Notes under the pieces: generated by a model
The model's input: only the letters and a program-made list of their open reading frames with translations
Told to the model about the DNA's origin: nothing
The model's database searches: none
NCBI RefSeq assembly: GCF_029143285.1
Contig: NZ_JAPDSH010000001.1
Span: forward strand, 248,001-312,000
Length of the DNA stretch: 64,000 nucleotides
Direction: 5' to 3'
Origin: Vagococcus proximus
GTDB taxonomy: Bacteria; Bacillota; Bacilli; Lactobacillales; Vagococcaceae
Translations under genes and position numbers: made by a program
In this document: positions 55,510-64,000 of the stretch, piece after piece
Layout: each line of letters begins with the position of its first letter
How positions within the stretch are numbered: the first letter of the stretch is position 1

Positions 55510-55521
55510 GAGGTGATTCCT

Positions 55522-55971
55522 ATGTTAACCCAGTTTTTAGATAGAAAGTTAGTAAGTTTTTCGCAAGTAGAAAGTCATGATTGGCAAAGTGCAATTAAAA
55601 AAAGTTGTGAAGGTTTAACGACAGAAGGGTATATTTCATCAGCATATGCTGATGAAATAATCGACTGTGTGAATAAATACGGTCCTTATATTGTCATAAT
55701 CCCTGGAGTCGCAATGCCTCATAGTTCTGAAGGAAGTATTAATGTTAAAGGGACAGCAATTAGTTTAACTATTTTTGATAAGGATGTAACGTTCTCTGAA
55801 GATAAAGCTGCCCGTTTATTTTTTACATTAGCAGCGAAAAATCCAGAAGAACATACTGAAAATATTTCGAATTTATCAGAAATGCTAATGACAGATGGTC
55901 TCGTTGAGGATTTAATGACAGTTAAAAACTTAGACGATTATCAAATGGTTGCAAGTAAGTACAACATTTAG
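55522..55971 (+). CDS. ulaC: Ascorbate PTS enzyme IIA
   Basis: Fructose/mannitol-type IIA domain of 149 residues. The phosphorylated histidine is His67 in GVAMPHSS. The start at 55522 follows AGAGGTG eight bases upstream. It passes phosphate from HPr to UlaB. Confidence 0.93.
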   Translation: MLTQFLDRKLVSFSQVESHDWQSAIKKSCEGLTTEGYISSAYADEIIDCVNKYGPYIVIIPGVAMPHSSEGSINVKGTAISLTIFDKDVTFSEDKAARLFFTLAAKNPEEHTENISNLSEMLMTDGLVEDLMTVKNLDDYQMVASKYNI

Positions 55972-55980
55972 GAGGAAAAT

Positions 55981-57477
55981 ATGGATACAGTGATTAATGT
56001 TTTATTTACCATATGGAAGTATTTTGCAGATAATATTTTAACTCAACCGGCATTTTTAATAGGTTTTATTGTATTACTCGGCTATATTCTTTTAAAGCGT
56101 GATTGGTATGAATGTCTAGCGGGTTTCCTAAAAGCGACTGTAGGTTATTTTATACTGTCAGTTGGTTCTAGTGGCTTAGTTAATAACTTTCGACCTATTT
56201 TAACAGGACTTAAAGACCGTTTTAATTTAGATGCGATGGTAATAGACCCGTATTTTGGTCAAAATGCTGTAGATAATGGATTAATGAAAACTTTTGGTAA
56301 AACATTTGGTGATGTCATGATTCTATTGTTGATTGCCTTTGTTATGAATATTTTATTAGTTCGTTTTCAAAAATATACGAAGCTACGAGCTGTTTTTACA
56401 ACAGGGAATGTTCAGATTCAACAAGCGGCAACAGCCTTTTGGATTCTATTATTCTGTTTTCCAAATTTAGGCAGAATTGAAGTATTACTAATAATGGGAT
56501 TAATTCTTGGCTTGTATTGGGCTGTCGGGTCTAATTTGACTGTAAATATGACGCAAGATTTGACTGAAGGTGCAGGGTTTGCTGTAGCCCATCAACAAAT
56601 GTTTGGTATTTTCTTTGCAGGGAAACTTGCAGAAAATATGAAGAAACGTGAATTGAAAAAAGGAAAAGTTAATGAAACTAAAAAAATTGAAGACATTAAT
56701 TTACCTGGATTCTTATCAATATTTAACGAAAACATGGTTGCGACTTCCGTACTTATGCTATTTTTCTTTGGTATTATTTTATTAGTCTTAGGTAAACCAT
56801 ACCTTGTTTCACAAGAGTTTATGGGAGCGGATCAAAGCTTCCTATTCTATATTTTAACAACATCATTAAATTTTGCTGTTTACTTGGCAATTTTACAATT
56901 AGGTGTTAGAACCTTTGTATCGGAATTAACTGAAAGTTTCCAAGGTATTTCGAATACTATTTTACCGGGTGCTGTTCCTGGGATTGATGTGGCGGCAACA
57001 TTTGGTTTTGGGTCACCAAATGCAGTGACCTTAGGGTTCTTATTTGGTTCATTAGGTCAATTCTTAACAATTGGCTTACTTATCTTATTTAAATCACCAA
57101 CAATTGTTATCGCTGGGTTTATTCCATTATTCTTTGATAATGCAGTGATAGCTGTATACGCAAACAACAAAGGCGGTCTGAAAGCAGCGTGTATCTTACC
57201 ATTCTTGTCAGGGATTATCCAAGTTGTAGGGTCAGCTTTATTCGCTACATGGATTGGCTTATCGAGTTTTGGTGGGTACTTAGGTATGTTTGACTGGGCT
57301 ACTGTTTGGCCGGCATTTACAATTATCATGAAAGTTTTAGGATATGCGGGAATTGCAGTTGTTGTGCTAATTCTGGTCATGATTCCACAAATGCAGTATA
57401 AACATGATCCAGAAAATTATTTCTTAATAGTAGATGATTATGAAGCTTACGCTGAAAAGAAAGCGATTACTAAATAA
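55981..57477 (+). CDS. ulaA: Ascorbate PTS enzyme IIC
   Basis: Membrane permease of 498 residues with about eleven helices, in the L-ascorbate (SgaT/UlaA) family. The family-typical GTFGFGSPNAVTLG-like segment (ATFGFGSPNAVT) is near 340-351. AGGAGG precedes the start. It has the C-terminal cytoplasmic tail often seen in this family (ENYFLIVDDYEAYAEKK). Confidence 0.94.
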   Translation: MDTVINVLFTIWKYFADNILTQPAFLIGFIVLLGYILLKRDWYECLAGFLKATVGYFILSVGSSGLVNNFRPILTGLKDRFNLDAMVIDPYFGQNAVDNGLMKTFGKTFGDVMILLLIAFVMNILLVRFQKYTKLRAVFTTGNVQIQQAATAFWILLFCFPNLGRIEVLLIMGLILGLYWAVGSNLTVNMTQDLTEGAGFAVAHQQMFGIFFAGKLAENMKKRELKKGKVNETKKIEDINLPGFLSIFNENMVATSVLMLFFFGIILLVLGKPYLVSQEFMGADQSFLFYILTTSLNFAVYLAILQLGVRTFVSELTESFQGISNTILPGAVPGIDVAATFGFGSPNAVTLGFLFGSLGQFLTIGLLILFKSPTIVIAGFIPLFFDNAVIAVYANNKGGLKAACILPFLSGIIQVVGSALFATWIGLSSFGGYLGMFDWATVWPAFTIIMKVLGYAGIAVVVLILVMIPQMQYKHDPENYFLIVDDYEAYAEKKAITK

Positions 57478-57502
57478 AAAAACAGTATAGGGAGAGATAA
57501 AG

Positions 57503-57805
57503 ATGAAAGTATTAGTATCTTGCGCAAATGGATCAGGAACAAGTTTGATGATGAAAAAAACAGTAGAGAAAGCTCTAAAAAAGATGGGATTTAATGTAAT
57601 GCAAATACATCACTGTCCAATTTCAGAAGGTAAAAGTATTGCTGGAACATATGATGTTGTCTTTACGCCATTAAACTTTGTAGATATGTTTAAACATGCG
57701 AAAGATAAAGGGATTCCTATTATTGGTGTAAAAAATGTGTTATCGGAAAAAGAGGTTACTGAATTAGTAACAGCTTCTGAATTACCAAATAAATTCTTAA
57801 AATAA
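57503..57805 (+). CDS. ulaB: Ascorbate PTS enzyme IIB
   Basis: Phosphocarrier of 100 residues with Cys7 in VSCANGSGTS as the phosphorylation site. It lies between IIC and the decarboxylase genes. Confidence 0.94.
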   Translation: MKVLVSCANGSGTSLMMKKTVEKALKKMGFNVMQIHHCPISEGKSIAGTYDVVFTPLNFVDMFKHAKDKGIPIIGVKNVLSEKEVTELVTASELPNKFLK

Positions 57806-57817
57806 GGAGGGATAGAC

Positions 57818-58456
57818 ATGGCAGTACCAAATTTACAAATTGCACTTGATCATAATGAATTAGAATCCGCTATTCAAGATGTTATGAAAGTAGGAGATAT
57901 AGTAGATATTATTGAAGTTGGGACTATCCTATGTTTACAGGAAGGGCAGAAAGCAATTAAGTGTATTCGTGCGATGTATCCTAATAAAATCATTATTGCT
58001 GACACAAAATGTGCTGATGCGGGTACAACTGTAGCTAAAAATGTAGCAGAAGGTGGCGCTAATTGGATGACCGCAATTTGTAGCGCAACGTTGCCTACTA
58101 TGGAAGCTGCTTTAAAAGAAGTAGATGAACTGCAAGTTGAGTTGTATGGAGATTGGACTCTTGAGCAAGCCAAGGAATGGTATAAACTGGGAATCAGTCA
58201 AGTTATTTACCATCAAAGTCGTGATGCTTTATTAGCTGGTGGGTCTTGGGGTAAAAAAGATTTAAATCAAGTCCAAGCATTAATTGATTTAGGGTTTAAA
58301 GTTTCCGTAACAGGTGGGCTTACAGTTGATACCTTGAAATTATTTAAAGGAATGGATGTCCATACTTTTATTACAGGAAGAGGTATTACTGGGGCTAAAG
58401 ATCCAGTAAAAGCAGCTTCAGAATTTAAAACAGAAATTAGATCCATTTGGGGGTAA
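57818..58456 (+). CDS. ulaD: 3-keto-L-gulonate 6-phosphate decarboxylase
   Basis: OMP-decarboxylase-like barrel of 212 residues making L-xylulose 5-phosphate. The catalytic DTKCADAG is near 62-69 (Asp-x-Lys-x2-Asp), and the phosphate loops VTGGLT and TGRGIT are near 166 and 189. AAGGAGGG precedes the start. Confidence 0.95.
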   Translation: MAVPNLQIALDHNELESAIQDVMKVGDIVDIIEVGTILCLQEGQKAIKCIRAMYPNKIIIADTKCADAGTTVAKNVAEGGANWMTAICSATLPTMEAALKEVDELQVELYGDWTLEQAKEWYKLGISQVIYHQSRDALLAGGSWGKKDLNQVQALIDLGFKVSVTGGLTVDTLKLFKGMDVHTFITGRGITGAKDPVKAASEFKTEIRSIWG

Positions 58457-58460
58457 AAAT

Positions 58461-59318
58461 ATGACTAGGGTCGGTATTTATGAAAAGGCGCTCCCTAAGG
58501 ATATATCATGGCTAGAGCGACTAAAGTTAGCAAAGAAATTAGAATTTGATTATGTCGAAATGTCTGTTGATGAAACGGATAAACGACTTGCAAGGTTAGA
58601 CTGGACAAATGAAGAACGTCATCTAGTTAAAAGGGCTATGGAGGATACTGGCGTAATGATTCATTCGATGTGTTTTAGCGGTCAAAGACGTTATCCTATG
58701 GGAAGTCATGAGCTAGAAGTTAGAACGAAATCTTTGAATCTAATGTTTAAAGCAATTGATTTAGCCTATGATTTAGGAATAAGAATTATTCAAGTAGCAG
58801 GATATGATGTCTATTACGAAGATAAAGATATTTTAACACGCCATTATTTCATCGAAAATTTGAGAAAATCACTTGATTATGCGGCTAGTAAAGGGGTTAT
58901 ATTGTCGATTGAGATTATGGATGATCCTTTTATGAATTCAATTTCACGTTTCTTAGATATAAAAGAAGAAATAGCGTCACCTTATTTACAAGTTTACCCT
59001 GACTTAGGAAATCTCTCAGCGTGGGGTGAAAATAATGTTGGTGATGAGCTTAAACTAGGTATTCCGTATATAAGTGCTATTCATTTAAAAGATACATACT
59101 CTGTCACACCGGAATTTCCAGGTCAATTTAGAGATGTTACTTTTGGTGAAGGATGTGTTGATTTTGAAGGATGTTTAAAAACACTAAAACGATTGGGATA
59201 TTCTGGGCCATTTATGATAGAGATGTGGAGTGAAAAGGCAGAAAATCCAGAAATTGAGATAGCTAAAGCTAAAAACTACTTATATCCCTTAATCGAAGGA
59301 GCGGGTTATGATGTGTAG
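58461..59318 (+). CDS. ulaE: L-xylulose 5-phosphate 3-epimerase
   Basis: Xylose-isomerase-like TIM barrel of 285 residues converting L-xylulose 5-phosphate to L-ribulose 5-phosphate. Metal-site glutamates lie in LSIEIMDD near 153-160 and in MIEMWSE near 252-258; HLKDT carries the conserved histidine. It starts four bases after ulaD and overlaps ulaF. Confidence 0.94.
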   Translation: MTRVGIYEKALPKDISWLERLKLAKKLEFDYVEMSVDETDKRLARLDWTNEERHLVKRAMEDTGVMIHSMCFSGQRRYPMGSHELEVRTKSLNLMFKAIDLAYDLGIRIIQVAGYDVYYEDKDILTRHYFIENLRKSLDYAASKGVILSIEIMDDPFMNSISRFLDIKEEIASPYLQVYPDLGNLSAWGENNVGDELKLGIPYISAIHLKDTYSVTPEFPGQFRDVTFGEGCVDFEGCLKTLKRLGYSGPFMIEMWSEKAENPEIEIAKAKNYLYPLIEGAGYDV

Positions 59319-60024
59319 AGAGAAAGTAATTGAAGAGATGAAACAAAGAGTTTATAGAGCTAATATTCGTTTGGTAGATGAAGGGTTAATCAAGTTGACT
59401 TGGGGAAATGTTAGTGAGATAAATAGAGAGTTAGGTATAATTGTAATCAAACCAAGTGGCGTATCGTATTCTACAATGAATGTTGAAGATATGGTGGTAA
59501 CTGACCTTTCTGGAAATCCAATTGAAGCGGGTTTGAAACCATCTTCTGATATGGCGACTCACGCTTATTTATATGAGCAATTTAAAACAATAGGAGCAGT
59601 TGTTCATACGCATTCAGAAAATGCTGTTATGTGGGCTCAAACTGGACGCGATGTTCCAGCTTACGGCACAACTCATGCTGATCATTTTTACGGAAATGTT
59701 CCTTGTACCAGAGAGTTAACAGTTGATGAAATTCAGTTAGATTACGAATTAAATACAGGGAAAGTTATCGTGGAGAAATTTAAAACGGAAGAGCTAGACC
59801 CAGAAGCTGTGCCAGGTGTTTTAGTAAAAAGTCATGGACCATTTTGTTGGGGAGAGACATCCACGAAAGCAGTTGATAATGCGATCGTATTAGAAGTCAT
59901 ATCAAAAATGGCTAAAGAGACTGAAATTTTAAAATCTCTTGAAAAGATTCAAGAAATTCCAAATTACTTATTAGATAAGCACTATTTTAGAAAACATGGA
60001 AAAGAAGCTTATTATGGTCAATAA
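59308..60024 (+). CDS. ulaF: L-ribulose 5-phosphate 4-epimerase
   Basis: Class II aldolase-fold zinc epimerase of 238 residues giving D-xylulose 5-phosphate for the pentose phosphate or phosphoketolase route. Motifs: TWGNVSE, KPSGVSY, KPSSDMATH and the zinc ligands in VHTHSE. The start overlaps the ulaE end by 11 bases with AAGGAG upstream. It completes the ascorbate pathway. Confidence 0.94.
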   Translation: MMCREKVIEEMKQRVYRANIRLVDEGLIKLTWGNVSEINRELGIIVIKPSGVSYSTMNVEDMVVTDLSGNPIEAGLKPSSDMATHAYLYEQFKTIGAVVHTHSENAVMWAQTGRDVPAYGTTHADHFYGNVPCTRELTVDEIQLDYELNTGKVIVEKFKTEELDPEAVPGVLVKSHGPFCWGETSTKAVDNAIVLEVISKMAKETEILKSLEKIQEIPNYLLDKHYFRKHGKEAYYGQ

Positions 60025-60061
60025 AAAAGAGTGAAAGACGTTAATGTCTTTCACTCTTTTT
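60024..60061. terminator. Bidirectional terminator after ulaF
   Basis: Stem AAAAGAGTGAAAGAC / GTCTTTCACTCTTTT with a GTTAAT loop; serves the ula operon and the convergent helicase gene. Confidence 0.92.
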
Positions 60062-62125
60062 CTATTCTCCCACAATGTCATAACACTCAGCAGGCAATTC
60101 ATAGACTAATTGATTGGCTTGTGTCAGGTAGAAAATATCTAATAAGTGACGTGAGCGTGTGAAGGCCACGTAAAATAACTTTCGTTGTTGATTCCAATAA
60201 TCAAAGTTTTCATCAGTTTTTTCTGTTAGTTTAGGGTCGCTAGAAAAATCATAAATCTGAACATAGTCAAATTCAAGCCCTTTCGACGTGTGCATCGTCA
60301 AGAGATGAACAAAGATATCATCAGATTGGACAATTTCAATTTTTTGATTTAAGGAATGGTGTTTGATACCTTCAGCTTTGAGATAATCAGAAACGATTTC
60401 TATTTGTTTTTTTGTTTTGACGAGAATACCGATTGATTTTCCTGGTGAATTCGCTAGATAATTTTTGATTTTTTTTATCATTAAGCGGTGTTGGGTAGCA
60501 TTATCCTCAAATCGGTAAAGCGTTGGAACAGGTCCTTGATAAAGTGTATTAAAATACGGTTCTGTATAATCGTCTGATTTTAATGTAATATCGTTTTGCT
60601 GCAAAGCAGAAGCAAATTTAAACACTTGGTACGTTGAACGATACGACTCATTTAGACGAATAGAATTACTAGCATTAACAGTTAAGCCAATATCCTTATA
60701 AGTATAAAATGTATTGTACAGTTTCTGTCCTCTGTCAGAGGCTAGATAAAAGCCTTTCCTTGCCAACTGACGTAGTAATTGTAGTTCGGCTAAGTTTAAA
60801 TCTTGGGCTTCGTCAACATAGATGTAGTCATATTTAGGTAACCTGTCGATTTGTTCCAATAGATAAGGCGCGTGGTCAATAAATTCCATTTTATTCTGAC
60901 GTGCTTTTCCGGCGACATAGTCGTCATAGATAGAGAAAATAATACTGCGATCTTGTGAATTTTTTCTGATTTTAGGGAGATTTCCACGCCCTTTACGTGT
61001 TAGATTTTGATAATCTTCTTCGGTTTTTAGTTGAAGAGTCGTAAGGTAGTGGCATTCCTCAAGGAGAAAATCAGTATATATATCTTGGTCTAAAAAGCGA
61101 TTATCCGTATGGGTGGCGAGTTTAGCTTGCAGTGACGCAATCATTTTTTTCGTATAATAACTTGTCGTTGAAATATTATCAACAGCACATGGTGTGTTAT
61201 GTTTGATTTGATAATAACTCCATTGATGAAAATTGCGAACGTGAAGTGCCATCGTATTGGGGTCCATCTCGTTTTTATAAAGTAAGTTTCGGATGGTTTG
61301 GGCAAGTAGTTTATTGTAGCAAATAAAAAGAACACGAGCGCCTTCATCCATTTTTCGCTTAGCACTGGCAGCCATACATAGGGTTTTACCGCTACCGGCG
61401 ACGCCATTAATCACTAAGGATTTACCTGTATAATCGACAATTTTAGCCTGCTTATCGGTCAACTTTAAACCGTTATAATAGTGAGTAATAGCTTCGTCAT
61501 AGTCTGGAATATAGTCGAAATGAGGATTTTTGTCGAAATCAATTGAGCCAAATAATAACGTTTTGACATCATCAAAGGTGACACCATCCAGGCTTTGTTT
61601 GAATCCGATATTCGGAATAGCTTTTAGTTTTTCGAAGAGTTTATCTGGGCTCTCTAAATCGTCTTTAAAAATAATAGGCGGTAAGAAAGCGTAGAGACTA
61701 AAACCGGCAGCGTGCCAATCCTCTGATGTGATATAAGGCAGACAAATAATACCTTTAATCGGAACGGCATGGAGATTGTGCTTATCACAGTGTACTCTAA
61801 AATTTTGAGTGGTTTCTTCAAGCTGTCTAACTGGATGGATAAAGTCTGTGTAAAATTGCTCTTTAGTGTGCCATCCTTCATAAGAGATACTTTCAATTTG
61901 ATTAAGGTAAATGCCTTTTATTTCGACAAATAGGGCACCCAGTTTACTATTTAATATTAAAATATCAGTTTCACGACGGCTTAGTGTTCCAGCGAGGTGC
62001 CACGGATAACTTAATGCTCCGATAGTGCGGTCTTGTCGCCTAGATTCAAATAAATTTTTAAACGAATCAAATGCTAAACGTTCACCGAAATACTCGCTAG
62101 TCCCGGTAAAGTAGGTTGGTGCCAT
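60062..62125 (-). CDS. NERD nuclease-domain / UvrD-like helicase fusion
   Basis: A 687-residue protein. The N-terminal NERD domain (about 10-160) has a PD-(D/E)xK-type active site in RRETDILIL...FVEIKG. The superfamily 1 helicase part has Walker A NGVAGSGKT near 250, YDYIYVDEAQDL (motif II) near 440, and the HTSKGLEFDYVQ and YVAFTRSRHLL motifs near the end. The start at 62125 follows GGAGGAGG; seven more codons upstream include that site. It stands alone. Such proteins may act in DNA repair or in defence against phages; the role here is unknown. Confidence 0.85.
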   Translation of the reverse strand: MAPTYFTGTSEYFGERLAFDSFKNLFESRRQDRTIGALSYPWHLAGTLSRRETDILILNSKLGALFVEIKGIYLNQIESISYEGWHTKEQFYTDFIHPVRQLEETTQNFRVHCDKHNLHAVPIKGIICLPYITSEDWHAAGFSLYAFLPPIIFKDDLESPDKLFEKLKAIPNIGFKQSLDGVTFDDVKTLLFGSIDFDKNPHFDYIPDYDEAITHYYNGLKLTDKQAKIVDYTGKSLVINGVAGSGKTLCMAASAKRKMDEGARVLFICYNKLLAQTIRNLLYKNEMDPNTMALHVRNFHQWSYYQIKHNTPCAVDNISTTSYYTKKMIASLQAKLATHTDNRFLDQDIYTDFLLEECHYLTTLQLKTEEDYQNLTRKGRGNLPKIRKNSQDRSIIFSIYDDYVAGKARQNKMEFIDHAPYLLEQIDRLPKYDYIYVDEAQDLNLAELQLLRQLARKGFYLASDRGQKLYNTFYTYKDIGLTVNASNSIRLNESYRSTYQVFKFASALQQNDITLKSDDYTEPYFNTLYQGPVPTLYRFEDNATQHRLMIKKIKNYLANSPGKSIGILVKTKKQIEIVSDYLKAEGIKHHSLNQKIEIVQSDDIFVHLLTMHTSKGLEFDYVQIYDFSSDPKLTEKTDENFDYWNQQRKLFYVAFTRSRHLLDIFYLTQANQLVYELPAECYDIVGE

Positions 62126-62331
62126 AATCAAGCCTCCTCCTCTCATTAATAAAAATAAAACACTAAAACCGTGTATGTTTATAGAATGCGACTTTTCAAT
62201 TTTATCATAAAAGCCTTTTAAAAAGGGAGAGTTTAAGCCTAAAGTCTGACTGAAACTAGGTCGCAGTTCGGATTTAATGAGTGGTTTTATTTGTTAAAGT
62301 TAAAAAGAAGTTGAGAGAAGGAGATTATACA

Positions 62332-62697
62332 ATGAAAAAAATAGCATTAGTACTTGTGATTATTCTGGGAATGGTAGTTGTTTTGCCGTCTACATTAAAA
62401 GCGGTTGTACCAGAAGGGCAATTAGTAGATCGTTTCAATCCCTTTGTCAAAAAGGAGGATTGTTATGTAAAAACAGCAGATAAATACGGCACAGCAAAAT
62501 CACAAGGAGGGTACGATTATTCTCAAAAAGCAGTCAATGATAGTGGAGAAGCGAGAGAGATTACATTTTATGCGGGGAAAAAACTAAAGGAAAAGGTCTA
62601 TCTCAAATTAGACTCGAAAGGGAGTTTTGTTGAAAGTTGGGAAGAGGTAACAGAAGAGGAAGTGCCTGAAAAAGCCTTGTCAGAGTTAGCGAAATAG
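62332..62697 (+). CDS. YxeA family secreted protein
   Basis: A 121-residue protein with an N-terminal signal or anchor helix (residues 4-22) and a small beta-rich domain that matches the YxeA/DUF1093 family; YxeA is of unknown function. The true start at 62332 follows AAGGAG seven to eight bases upstream; the longer frame has no ribosome site. The gene is monocistronic with a shared terminator downstream. Confidence 0.78.
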   Translation: MKKIALVLVIILGMVVVLPSTLKAVVPEGQLVDRFNPFVKKEDCYVKTADKYGTAKSQGGYDYSQKAVNDSGEAREITFYAGKKLKEKVYLKLDSKGSFVESWEEVTEEEVPEKALSELAK

Positions 62698-62733
62698 AAA
62701 AAAGAGAGCCATCAACTGACGGCTCTCTTTTTT
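62698..62733. terminator. Bidirectional terminator
   Basis: Stem AAAAAAGAGAGCC / GGCTCTCTTTTTT between the convergent yxeA-like and methyltransferase genes. Confidence 0.93.
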
Positions 62734-62740
62734 GTTTTAA

Positions 62741-63487
62741 TTATGCTTCGGCAAAAAAAGTAAGGGTATCATGGTTGCCGGTTTCTTTTTCATAGTCCCA
62801 CACGACACGGATGTTTGAAAAGCCAAGTGATTCTAAAATCAAACGGAATTCTTCAACACCGTACCACGATAAAACAAAGCGAGACAGTTCCGTTCCGACT
62901 AATTCGCCATTACGCCATTTTTCATAACGGTGAACTTCTGTGGTACGTTGGTTTTCCCAGTCGATTTCAAGTGAGGTACTGTTGAACAAAATACCTTCTT
63001 CCGGTGTTAATTGGAAAATAGAAGAACTAGAGTCTCCTACAGTAAAGTCTTTTGGTAAAAGTAAATCGACAATGAGCTTGCCACCAGGATTTAGATGTGT
63101 TTTGAATGATTTTAACCCGTTCATCATAATCTCACGAGTAGGTAAAAGTGCGAAGCTGCCAGTAGGCATCATGATTAAATCATAGCGATGAGGCAAATCT
63201 AATGTCGTAATATCTTGTTCATAAAGAGGGGCATGTAAGTCACGTTTATCCAAGTTCTCTTGGCATTTTTCTAACATGAAGGGAGATAAGTCCACGCCTT
63301 CCATATCAATCCCTTGTTCGATAAATGGGATGAGTAAACGACCAGTACCGACACCAGCTTCTAAGACTTTTCCATTTACTTTTTTAGCTTGTTCTAAATA
63401 ATAAGCCAAGTCGCCATCAATAGAGTAGCCAACTGGTTTAGTGTGTTCGTATAATTCTGTACTTAATTTTCCGTATTCTTGAAACAT
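62741..63487 (-). CDS. Class I SAM-dependent methyltransferase
   Basis: A 248-residue methyltransferase. The SAM motif is VLEAGVGTGRLL near 37-48, with the acidic loop GVDLSPFML and the post-I YDLIMMPTGSF near 105-115. A GGAGATG site precedes the ATG. The substrate is unknown; small-molecule methylation is typical of this group. Confidence 0.85.
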   Translation of the reverse strand: MFQEYGKLSTELYEHTKPVGYSIDGDLAYYLEQAKKVNGKVLEAGVGTGRLLIPFIEQGIDMEGVDLSPFMLEKCQENLDKRDLHAPLYEQDITTLDLPHRYDLIMMPTGSFALLPTREIMMNGLKSFKTHLNPGGKLIVDLLLPKDFTVGDSSSSIFQLTPEEGILFNSTSLEIDWENQRTTEVHRYEKWRNGELVGTELSRFVLSWYGVEEFRLILESLGFSNIRVVWDYEKETGNHDTLTFFAEA

Positions 63488-63638
63488 TTTATCATCTCCA
63501 AACGGTTGTTTTTTATTAGTTTAGCACAGGTATATTGAAAAAAATAGCGAGTACCTTGCAATTTGGAATCAAATTCAGTAAAAAAGTTAAGACGACTATT
63601 TTTTCACAATTATCCCCTAGAAACTACCCCCTATTTAG

Positions 63639-63647
63639 TGGTATAAT
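63639..63647 (+). promoter_or_regulatory. ylxM promoter, extended -10
   Basis: TGGTATAAT gives an extended -10 (TG-N-TATAAT) 49 bases before the ylxM start. No good -35 is seen. Confidence 0.65.
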
Positions 63648-63695
63648 GATTAGTCAGTAGGACTTTTTTAGTTCTCGAAAAAAGGAGGGAATTAG

Positions 63696-64000
63696 ATGAA
63701 CATTGAAAAAACAAACCGCATGAATGCCCTGTTTGAATTCTATTCTACTCTTTTAACAGAAAAACAGATGAATTACATTGAATTATATTATGCGGATGAC
63801 TTTTCTTTGAGTGAAATTTCAGAGGAATATGATGTAAGCCGTCAAGCTGTTTATGACAACATCAAACGGACAGAAAAAATCTTAGAAAACTATGAGCGTA
63901 AGTTACATTTGTATTCTAATTTTATTGTCCGTGAAGAATTAATAAAAAAAATGCAACAACATGTTGCTGAAAAATATCCAGAAGATGATGAGTTGCAAGA
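63696..64000 (+). CDS. ylxM: YlxM-type helix-turn-helix protein, partial
   Basis: The right edge cuts the gene, leaving 101 codons. AAAAGGAGGG lies six bases before the ATG. The sequence ([43 protein letters not shown]) matches the YlxM/UPF0122 family, sigma-70-region-4-like proteins encoded before ffh and linked to the signal recognition particle. ffh is expected beyond the window. Confidence 0.93.
   Translation, partial: MNIEKTNRMNALFEFYSTLLTEKQMNYIELYYADDFSLSEISEEYDVSRQAVYDNIKRTEKILENYERKLHLYSNFIVREELIKKMQQHVAEKYPEDDELQ

Overview
The window looks like a chromosome segment of a low-GC Gram-positive coccus of the Enterococcaceae, most like Vagococcus. Evidence: a B-type RNase P RNA gene, strong AGGAGG-type ribosome binding sites, an EbsA-family gene, a PyrR-attenuated pyr operon, a copYZA operon, and a YlxM gene entering at the right edge. 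The genus is inferred from gene content, not from any alignment.

Layout. 1-6.1 kb: housekeeping genes (rnpB, an rRNA methyltransferase, hemH behind a Fur-like operator, an RNase H-like gene, ebsA, csp, a HEPN-like/CBS protein, lspA, an rluD-like gene). 6.1-18.6 kb: complete UMP operon pyrR-pyrP-pyrB-pyrC-carA-carB-pyrK-pyrD-pyrF-pyrE with two PyrR attenuators, ending in an alpha-carbonic anhydrase gene that could supply bicarbonate to CarAB. 18.7-28.1 kb: oxidoreductase, HAD phosphatase, ClC transporter, DUF975 protein, UspA, and dinG-ypmB-asnS. 28.3-32 kb: an isolated ABC exporter, a YitV-like hydrolase and an unknown membrane/coiled-coil protein.

32-36.6 kb is a decayed accessory island. 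It holds remnants of an ISL3-family and an IS3-family insertion sequence, an unknown protein with a following lipoprotein, and three successive units that look like C-terminal scraps of LXG-type toxins, each followed by a small membrane protein gene (candidate immunity genes), several of them broken. 36.5-39.5 kb: copYZA copper homeostasis. 39.7-44.5 kb: L-fucose operon (kinase broken by a frameshift in an A tract, fucI, fucA, DeoR regulator) without a transporter.

44.7-53.2 kb is the most interesting region. It is a cell-wall sugar (MurNAc-disaccharide) salvage cluster: BadF-type kinase, RpiR regulator, lactose/cellobiose-type PTS IIA-IIC-IIB, a degenerate acylphosphatase-like protein, a DUF871/MupG-type 6-phosphomuramidase, a DUF1343/NamZ-type muramidase without signal peptide, an Eis-like acetyltransferase and MurQ etherase. 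It differs from the described murQ-murR-murP sets by using a lactose-family PTS, and palindromes shared by its two promoters may be RpiR operators.

53.3-60 kb: a structured minus-strand small RNA candidate, then a divergent DeoR regulator and the ulaG-C-A-B-D-E-F ascorbate operon. 60-64 kb: a NERD-nuclease/UvrD-like helicase, a YxeA-family protein, a methyltransferase, and the start of ylxM.

Three of the reading-frame breaks (34240, 34765, 40250) lie in runs of A. They may be real decay or phase variation, but sequencing or assembly error should be excluded first.
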